From: Pristionchus mayeri
Lineage: Eukaryota; Nematoda; Chromadorea; Rhabditida; Neodiplogasteridae
Assembly (NCBI GenBank): GCA_036245805.1
Contig: BTRK01000006.1
Coordinates: 1,178,001 to 1,242,000 of the forward strand
Direction of reading: 5' to 3'
DNA: 64,000 bases
Position 1 is the stretch's first letter; each line of letters starts with the position of its first letter. The notes beneath the pieces are model-generated. The model was not told the origin of the DNA and made no database searches. It saw only the letters and a list, made by a program, of their open reading frames with translations. Of the stretch, positions 56,646-64,000 are shown one piece after another. The translations under genes and the position numbers were made by a program.

Positions 56646-58820
56646 ATGTTCTCTGCTCCCACTCTAGCTGTTCTATCCATCCTCCTGGTCGTGGTGTGGA
56701 CGTGAGTGCGCGTTAGTGACTATTCCTAAACCTCGCCTTGCAGTGCGGCACCAGGATTCAATGATGGAGGAGGATTCGGCAGCTGGGATCCATCGGGAGG
56801 ATTCGGAGGAGGTGGAGACGATTCGGGAGGGGGCAATTTTGGCGGGTGTGTTTGCTGCGAATTGTAATCACTTGAAACGAACAATTTTATGCCGAAATTA
56901 GATAATTAGTAGCTGCGAAGCACTGTAAGAGTTGCGCATGCTCTGACCTCTCTAGTCAACGTGATATTTTGTCGATCAGATACGGAAAAAAAAATCATCA
57001 AGTGACCAAGTTCTTGAAATGCTATCACTAGTGCGATAATGAATCATGTTTATTTTTCGTAACATAGGCCCGAAGGTACTACTTATCCCCGGTCTACCAG
57101 AGTCTATCAGCCACGGAAGGTTCTATTGGGGTGTCCGGAAAGTTCGTATAATGCTTCGGAAAAAAGTCAGTTCGCGATCAAATGCAGTGATTGCGCAATC
57201 TGTTTGTCAACAATGTATTGCATCATTCTGACGTTGAGTAGTGAGAGGATTTAATCAGTCTCCTAGTTGCTACATTGATTCTTGTGATGGACTTCCATCT
57301 CTACCTCCGAGCAGTTTTACTTCATTACTACCGTCTTGGCCGATCCGTGAAGAAACCCCACTCTGCCCTGGCCCAGTCGGGAGGAGCTGACGCCCCCTCC
57401 ATACCCTTCTGCTATAAGTGGTTCTCCCACTTCAAGAAAGGGGAGTTTGGTCTCGATGATCAACCCCGCTCTGGACGCCCTCCCTCCCTCGATCAGCCTC
57501 TCGTTCTCCGCACACTGAAGCGCAAGCCCATGGCCAGTGTGCGTGAGTTGAAGAAGGATACTGGTACTCCCAGATCAACGGTGTCCGATATCCTCCATCG
57601 ATCTGGGAAGAAGCCGAAACTCCCACAAGTGATTCCCCATGACCTCTCCCCCGAACAGCTGAAAAATCGTGTTCAAGTCTGTCGGGAATTACTCCATCGT
57701 AGATCCAATCTTCGATGGGTCAATTCCATCATCGCTACAAATGAGAAGTGGATCACGTACGATAACCCTGTGAGGAGACTGCAATGGGTGGATGCAGATG
57801 AGAAGCCCACGCCCGTCCCGAAGAAGGAAGAGCACGGAAAGAAGGAACTCCTCTGCTTCTTCTTCTCAGTGCTCGGTCCCATCTACTGGGAGATCCTCGC
57901 CCCTGGCACCAGCATCAATGCCGACCTCTTCTCTGAACAACTGGAAGATGTCGCGATCAGAGTCCCTCCCAGACTCCTGAACCAGGGCAAAATTCTTCTT
58001 CTGATGGACAATGCTCGCCCACATCGAGCGAAGATGACCCAGAAGAAAATGGACGAGCTGAAGATCGAGAGGATTCCCCATCCACCGTATTCCCCGGATC
58101 TCTCCCCATGCGACTACCACTGCTTCCGCTCTCTCTCTGACTTCTGCAAAGGAAATAAGTTCAAGAATCGAGATGAAGTTGTGAGGGCTTTCGTAAACTG
58201 GGCGGTCTCGAAGAAACCCGCATTCTGGAAGAGAGGAATCGAGACCCTGCCCAATCGCTGGAGGGAGGTAGTGAGAAAGAAGGGGGTATACATTGGTCAC
58301 TGAGAATTGTAAAGCATTGAATAAAAAATATACCAAATTTCCGGACACCCCAATAGATTACGGCAAAAATTTTGGCAGTCTACCATACCCTGCTCGAATA
58401 TTCGAAAATAAATCTGTTAAATTAAATGGTAAAAAGTTATTCCAACTTCCTGATTGCAGCAACTGGGGCGGTAACAACAACTATCGTCGTGGTGGCGGAT
58501 ACGGTAACAACTATGGAATGAATCAAGGAGGCTACGGTAGACAGAGCTCCTACGGATACCACAGACCTCCGCCTCCGCCCATGCCGGAACCGGAACCTGA
58601 ACCGGAACCAAAGGCAGAGCCGGAACCGGAACCAGAACCGAGAGCGGAACCAGAACCAGGTTTTCTGGATTTATTTATCAGAACCAGAACCGAGTAGACC
58701 GAAACGAGAACCAGGATCTTTCTAGAACCACGGCCGGAACCGGAACCGGAACCAAGACCCGAACCGCCTCATCAACCCGTCTACCATAGATCCAGCTACG
58801 GACGGCCTTATCAGGGATAA
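56646..58820 (+). CDS. Small secreted Gly/Tyr-rich, Pro-Glu-repeat protein
   Basis: Exons 56646-56701 (MFSAPTLAVLSILLVVVW, signal peptide), 56744-56845 (Gly-rich, GGFGGGGDDSGGGNFGG), 58460-58659 (NNNYRRGGGYGNNYGMNQGG, then PPPPPMPEPEPEPEP) and 58726-58820 (PRPEPEPEPRPEPPH, ending SSYGRPYQG). The joined frame is open for 150 residues with phases 2, 2 and 1. Reading straight through the 66-nt third intron would stop at TAG 58695. Such low-complexity secreted peptides occur in nematode cuticle, mucin-like or defence-peptide families; no specific family is recognised. A mariner element fills most of intron 2 without touching the splice sites. Confidence 0.7.
57126..58353 (+). mobile_element. mariner element, nearly intact
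   Basis: Ends TTGGGGTGTCCGGAAAGTT and AAATTTCCGGACACCCCAA, flanked by TA at 57124-57125 and 58354-58355; 1228 bp. It carries one complete transposase frame and lies in intron 2 of the secreted-protein gene. Confidence 0.93.
57287..58303 (+). CDS. mariner transposase, first catalytic Asp replaced by Asn
   Basis: An uninterrupted frame of 338 residues from ATG 57287, the normal mariner length. N-terminal DNA-binding part with CYKWFSHFKKGEFGLDDQPR and SGRPPS. Catalytic region: IIATNEKWITYDN where mariners have a TGDEKW-type motif, then LLLMDNARPHRA (second Asp) and PPYSPDLSPCDYHCF (third Asp, DD34D type). The first metal-binding Asp therefore appears as Asn, which should abolish transposition although the frame is open. 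The start at 57287 is chosen over upstream non-ATG codons. High intactness with one key substitution suggests recent inactivation. Confidence 0.9.
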   Translation: MDFHLYLRAVLLHYYRLGRSVKKPHSALAQSGGADAPSIPFCYKWFSHFKKGEFGLDDQPRSGRPPSLDQPLVLRTLKRKPMASVRELKKDTGTPRSTVSDILHRSGKKPKLPQVIPHDLSPEQLKNRVQVCRELLHRRSNLRWVNSIIATNEKWITYDNPVRRLQWVDADEKPTPVPKKEEHGKKELLCFFFSVLGPIYWEILAPGTSINADLFSEQLEDVAIRVPPRLLNQGKILLLMDNARPHRAKMTQKKMDELKIERIPHPPYSPDLSPCDYHCFRSLSDFCKGNKFKNRDEVVRAFVNWAVSKKPAFWKRGIETLPNRWREVVRKKGVYIGH

Positions 58821-59335
58821 GTACGGGATTACGGGAAACAGTAATCGATTGATATGCATTATGAATATATTCTTGAGATACATATTGAAAGACAACTGTT
58901 TGCGTCTTTCACACATGATAGCCATTCGCCGAACTCGATTCGATCAAGTTAATGGGTGCATGGGTGTTGGCAAACCGCATCACTTTATCTGATGATCTCT
59001 TTCTTGGCTGATGAAAAAATGAATCTCGAACCACGTTCCCGCCTAAGTTGTTCATCATCTGATTTTTTATCATGATCATGCTATTTACAGTCAGTTAGAT
59101 CAGTCGGAAAGTCAGTATGAATATTTCGATAATTCTCGAGATTCAAAACCAGCTTTCAAAAAAAGCATTACTTTTGTTCCTTGTCTGAAACGAATGTTGA
59201 AGATTAGCACGCACTAGCTAGATTTGTTGTTAGTCCTCCTTTAACCCCGCGCGATTCCAAAGCTAATACAATATGGTGTACTGAGAAATACAATTCTGTA
59301 TGATAGTCTTTATTCAAAAAGAACAAAGTTATTTG

Positions 59336-61221
59336 TCAAACTTTAACCGTGACGCCCTCCAATATCACTTCTTCTTCCTGGCAACTCGCTTCTCCTCCCG
59401 TTGCCTCCTTGATCCAATCACAATACACTCTAATATCCGTAAATGCATCTAAAACTTCTTTTGTAAACGGTCTAATTAAAGATTAATGGATACTGGGCGC
59501 TACGTCGGCGTCAATGACGTGATTTTTATTGACGAATGCCGCTACTCCGACCTGCAAAATTAAAAGTGTAACCGAGATGATAAAAAAAGTGAATGGAGGT
59601 TAAAATTGTACACAAATTGTTATTCTTATTATTATTATTAGTTGCCTTGATTACCTGGAACCACCTCCCATCCGCTGCTTTCATCATCAACGGACCTCCA
59701 CTGTCGCCCTGAAATTCAATAGATATGTCTTACTGCGATGATTATTTTGGCTTATGAAATCTAACAAAAAAACACTTGTCGAGAACAGTAAATTGTGCAA
59801 GATGTGTTAATACGTGTAACACTCCATGTCCCATCGATTATGCGTAGTTTTGTGAAGTATTCGCGGAGAAAGTCCTCCTTCGAAGCACCGTGGTCTGACT
59901 CCATTGCCTTTCCCCAACGTTGGCTGAAATAATGATACACTTTATTTCGGTGGTGCAATTCACTTGCAAATATCCCGGTCAATTATTGGCACTATGACTT
60001 CTCTTAATTGCGTGTCCGATATTGTCTCGTTGGTTCCCCTTACTGAAAAGTGAATGTTTACATTCAGAAGGAATAATGACGAGAATTTGTTGTTCTTAGT
60101 TCACTCTAAGACAAATAAAAAAAATATAGGGTAAAGGTACATCCCGTCTTCCAGACTGGACTCGCGGGAGAACATTGCTAGGCAATTAGGGCAGATTCAG
60201 TCTGGAATTCACAACTTTCGCCAGATCTCTTTACCAGATTGATCTAGGCACGACTGCCAATTCTCTGCCCCAATGGGTACGCGTCTTGGTGGGGCGTAGA
60301 GTTCGAGAAACTATACCACGGTCTCTTTATTCTACACACCCTCTCACCCGCTCGACCGGTCTAGAGAGTGGGGGAAAATGAAGAGACGGAGGCTCGAATT
60401 ACGAACTCTAGTGGGGCGAAGAAGGTGTTGCAACTTTTTTCGAGCACGGGTGGGATGGAATGGCAGAGCGTGCATAGAGCACTACACCACTTCGTCTCTC
60501 CGAATAGTATACTCTAAAATATATTGCTTGCCGTTCGCAGTCCCATATCCAACAGCACGGCCGTCGGATGGAATCGATTGAGTGGATTTAGGCAAACAGA
60601 TCGGAGATATGGAATCGTCAAAGATAAGTGGCTTGTCCAGCTAAATTATATTTGACTACTTTATGCTTAAATACATTACCTTTAAGAGGGTCATATCGTG
60701 AAGTCCCGCAAAGTGAGGAGTATAGTTTCCAAAGATGATGATTTCCGTCACGTTTAACTACATTTGAGTGTTCAACATTTGGAAAAAATAGAAAAAAAAT
60801 AAACTTTTCTGGGATTCTTCTCATTTAGCATGTCGATAGCTGCCGGGAAGGCTACAATTTTCGTCACGTCAGAAAATGCTGTTCCATTCAGTTGCATACG
60901 CACACAGTGTCCGGCTGTGAGAATCCACTTTTCACTGATGACAGTACCTTAATTTTATTTTTTTTGAGTAAAAGAGACGTGCAGTTCTCTAACCACCGCA
61001 CATTCCTCCTTCACTTGCGATAAAAAGTTGCCAAGGCCACTTTCCCACTTCCTTGACGCTATTTCCCCCGATTATCTTAAATTATAAAGGTCAATTTGTA
61101 GAAACGTAAACAAATTACTCACCCTTGCTTTGGATTGAAAGGATGCCTTCGGCAGACGAATCCCACAGGGGGTGGAAGACAGCAGTGGCGAAACAAGGCA
61201 TAGCAGTATGACCAGTTTCAT
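59336..61221 (-). CDS. Protease H: secreted S1-type serine protease, open but altered
   Basis: Minus-strand exons 61123-61221 (MKLVILLCLVSPLLSS, PCG), 60994-61075 (IIGGNSVKEVGKWPWQ), 60805-60947 (KWILTAGHCV), 60680-60757 (LHDMTLLK), 60532-60640, 59964-60042, 59821-59923, 59655-59708 (GDSGGPLMMK), 59494-59551 (VGVAAFV) and 59336-59448 (DIRVYCDWIK, stop). The joined frame is open for 305 residues with the triad intact and Arg before IIGG. Differences from G: a 6-nt in-frame deletion shortens VAIGYG to VGYG; the following donor is GCAAGC, not GT; the IICAGSMGH segment is reduced to IIDGTWS, losing its cysteine. It may be functional with altered fold, or slowly decaying. It is the only protease of the cluster on this strand. 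AATAAA (minus) at about 59309-59314. Confidence 0.85.
60297..60410. mobile_element. Hairpin MITE, TAGAGTTCG family, in protease H intron
   Basis: Ends TAGAGTTCGAGAAACTATAC and ATTACGAACTCTA, core CTCTCACCCGCTCGACCGG. Bases 60281-60355, including 16 bp outside the MITE, recur inverted at about 63052-63127. Confidence 0.8.
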
Positions 61222-61398
61222 GAAGTAGTGCGAGTGGAAAGCTTTATGCTGCTTGGGCGATGAGTCAAATGATACTCTGCTAAAAAGGATCGATTATGGC
61301 GATATTGATCTAAAACTTACGTAATTTTTACCTGTAATATTTGGGACTAAAGTTGGGGAAAACTTTAAGAACATAATGGTTCAAGAAAAAAACGGAAA

Positions 61399-61480
61399 TT
61401 TATATTCATATTGTGCAAACGCTACTGATGTTGTGAATCACAATGGGATGGGAAAATATTGCAACTGTGTGAAAACAATT
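61399..61480 (-). promoter_or_regulatory. Conserved upstream module of protease H
   Basis: On the minus strand: CACACAGTTGCAATATTTTC, CCATCCCATTGTGATTCACA, GTTTGCACAATATGAATATA, the same blocks in the same order as at B, C, E and F. The start codon is 178 bp downstream. Confidence 0.65.
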
Positions 61481-61834
61481 ACTGTTGCAAGGCATAATAT
61501 TCTTTGCGAAAGAATTAACAAATTTAAAAAAAATTGGCGTAATCAGGAGGTAATTCAGACAACAGGAAACGGATGATGACGATGATGGGAAGAAATGTTT
61601 AAGGAGGCGACAAAACTTAAAGCGACAATACGTTACCAAATCACAGCTCCTTTGGGATTCGACGTAGTTACTTCGAAGTTGTTGCATTGTTATCATTGTT
61701 ATTACTTCCATTATCTATGCATATGCATGCCCTGTTTCTCGGCGAAATTGAGTTTCATTCCAAATCAACGTATAGGGGTGGACTTCCACGACGCCCCATA
61801 CGTTGAAACTCGCGAACGCATGCAAACAGTATTA

Positions 61835-63167
61835 TCAGGCTGGTCATAAAGTTTTGCGCGATTTTGACTAAAGTGCATTCTGGCATCTACAATCGTTCGT
61901 TGTTGTCCAATCAACTTAGATCTTTTAGTGGTAGATAGGGGCTTTTATACTCTCTTTAGAGTACACTATCATAGATCTGTCCGATCAGGGGAAAGAATAA
62001 TGCGATGTACCAAACTTCATGTGGTTGATCAACGACCTGACTTTTCAAATGATTTGCTTTTCATTTAGAACGGAGATAGGACCCAATCTAAACCACAGTA
62101 GTAAAGTATGATGGAAATATATCGTACTGGTGATGTTGAGACTGACCAGCCACAAAGGGCATATTAGAAATATGCGCGTAATCCGAATTTGGGTTTTAAT
62201 GGCACTTACCAAGATAAGTTTTGGAGTACTATATCTATACCGACAGTTCTTGAGATTTCAATTATTCATGATTGTGAACTACCTTTCCAGTACAAGTCAC
62301 AATTCCCCTTGGGGGAAAATGGGGCTCTCCATTCACGAACGTGGTTCTTCAGATTTTAGGTGCCCAATTTAGAACATCGAAATACACACTTTAGGTTTTT
62401 TTTGTGCTAGCCATGTGGTTTGAAGGGCGGTATTTTCCTGTTAAAAGTAACGTCAACCCTTGCCCTATCACTCACTATTTAGGATTATTGTGGAGGTCGC
62501 TACTTTTTCTAGGGTTAGCCGTGCTTGAAGACACTCCATGTCAGGTTTTTCGACGTTTTCATTGTAAAATAATTGAGATACAAATATCACTGTTTTAGAT
62601 GAGAAAGGAAAGTGGGATCTTAAATATTGATATAATAGAGAACCATGTAAGTAGTGATTACAGCGCCCATAGGTAGAGGTCACCCGCGTCAATCCTCGAA
62701 ACAGGTGGTTTGCTCGATAGAAATCTTATTGTTTCATTGACCTTTACGAAGCCCATTTCGAATTCGGCAGGTCTCTCTTTTTGAAACTAGGTAGTGCACG
62801 CCTAGTGCTTTTTAATAAACTTTGTGAGTCTCCATCTAAAAATTTATCTGCGAAGTAAAGCAACTTTATACAACATCTTATTTTTTCTGAAAAATTCAAA
62901 GTTACGCAGATCTTGATTTCTCGCATAGCAGAGATACTTGGAATAGTTCAACAATAATATTCAAAAGGTCGAACATGTCCCTATATATCATCATCAGGAC
63001 AACAAGTGGCGATTTTAGCAAAAGAAAATATACGAACTCAAAGCCTCCGTCTCGAGCGGGTGAGAGGGTGTGTAGAATAAAGAGACCGTGGTATAGTTTC
63101 TCGAACTCTACGCCCCACCAAGACGCGTCGGGGTCCGAAATCGCGCAAAACTTTATGACCAACCTAA
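61835..63167. mobile_element. mariner-like element without recognisable transposase
   Basis: Ends TCAGGCTGGTCATAAAGTTT (then TGCGCGATTT) and the complementary GCGCAAAACTTTATGACCAA, flanked by TA; 1333 bp. No D-D-x-D motif is visible in any frame. Near its right end lies half of a TAGAGTTCG-family hairpin (about 63048-63113). Confidence 0.75.
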
Positions 63168-63170
63168 TAA

Positions 63171-63268
63171 TTAAGGTGTTAATAATTAATTAATTAATTA
63201 AAGTATTAATTATTAATTATTAATTAATTAAAGTATTAATTATTAATTAATTAACAGTATTAATTTTT
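63171..63268. repeat. AT-rich tandem repeat (TTAATTA units)
   Basis: Repeated ATTAATTA and AAGTATTAATTATTAATT units directly after the mariner-like element. Confidence 0.85.
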
Positions 63269-63658
63269 AGGATACGCAAAGTTCGGGGAGCGCATACTGG
63301 TAACAAAGCAACAACTCCCAAGTTAATATTGCAATTCATGAGGGAGCTGTGACTTGTTTACGCTTTGTAGATTTACGTTTTGTCACCCCCCCCCCGAGAT
63401 TTAGTACGTCTCTAATTGTTTTTAATACAAACGAAGTTGTCAGAGTCGTTAAAAAATGCGTGAAAAAATGCAAAAGACAAAAATTAATCAGAATAATTTG
63501 CCGTTGCTTGCTTCTCAGTTTTGGTCAATTTCTGGGGAATTGAAACGTTTGCTAGAAACAAATTTCCGATGAAAGGACTCTGATTAACGTTTGTCTCCTC
63601 AATCGGTATGATAGCGATTATGATAGCGTAATGAATATAATAAGGATATGCAATTGTA

Positions 63659-64000
63659 TTAGGTTGGTGAGAAAGTTCTGTCGCGTTTCTCGTATTTTAC
63701 ATTTTGGCTTATCCTGCCCTTCAAAGTTGATCAATCTTCATACGATCTTCAGTAGTCTAATAGTGCTTGGTTACTCTTCCGAGAAAACGTTATCAAAGTA
63801 TTCTCCAATTACTAATTCTGGCACAGTGGATTGCCAACTTCAGCGAAATTGATGAAAAACCCTATTTTTTATTTGCTCATAGTTGAAAGAAGAAATGTGA
63901 TATGGGCATAACTAACATGCTGTTGTAGAGTGCAACAAGTGGGCATGTTTTGTATTGCATAACATTAAGAAAGAACCATTATGCCAACTTGGGATTAGCG
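63659..64000 (+). mobile_element. Left end of another mariner-like element (cut by window)
   Basis: TTAGGTTGGTGAGAAAGTTC follows TA, the usual start of a mariner terminal repeat. No right end or transposase motif is visible before the window ends. Sequence 63270-63658 has a C homopolymer (about 63387-63396) and no gene. Confidence 0.5.

Noticed and set aside
58660..58725. Apparent premature TAG in the Pro-Glu repeat protein
   Set aside because: A 66-nt GT...TTTCTAG intron removes it and restores the repeat frame.

Overview
The window looks like nuclear DNA of a free-living nematode, probably a rhabditid or diplogastrid (inference). Evidence: short exons, many short introns with TTTCAG/TTTAG acceptors, a tandem family of nematode-style secreted serine proteases, a chemoreceptor-like gene, an M13 peptidase with nematode-style decay, and abundant Tc1/mariner elements, hairpin MITEs and foldback elements. 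There is no bacterial gene organisation.

Layout. 1-6.7 kb: two large palindromes; the first is an inverted duplication whose centre carries exons of a receptor-tyrosine-kinase-like gene. 6.8-12.3 kb: a minus-strand neprilysin-like (M13) pseudogene riddled with MITEs. 13.2-31.1 kb: four plus-strand S1-type protease loci, here called A to D. B is split by a 6.4 kb segment holding a TTAA-flanked foldback element, a THAP-domain gene, a nested palindrome and a minus-strand CDV3-like gene. 31.4-35.8 kb: a minus-strand chemoreceptor-like gene whose first exon lies in a near-identical 725-bp triplication. 36.8-40.4 kb: a coiled-coil gene truncated by a 5'-truncated non-LTR retrotransposon, then a foldback element and a 16-bp minisatellite. 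41.0-55.8 kb: protease loci E, F and G. E carries a mariner element in an intron. F is broken by 4.9 kb containing a THAP-like ORF and a phosphatidylinositol transfer protein (PITP) pseudogene. 56.6-58.8 kb: a small secreted Gly/Tyr-rich, Pro-Glu-repeat protein with a mariner element in intron 2. 59.3-61.2 kb: protease H on the minus strand. 61.8 kb to the end: mariner-like inverted-repeat elements and AT repeats.

The eight protease loci are recent paralogues with the same exon phases: signal peptide, PCG motif, IIGG/VIGG activation site, AGHC histidine exon, D-I-A-L aspartate exon, GDSGGP serine exon, and a terminal exon encoding a DIRPYCDWIK-like helix. B (if spliced over its large intron), G and H read open throughout. 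A, C, D, E and F carry different lesions: mariner insertion at a splice site, indels, a deletion, a +1 shift and a nonsense codon. Five loci share an upstream module ending in a TATA-like box. Frameshifts are described as seen in this sequence; some could be assembly errors.
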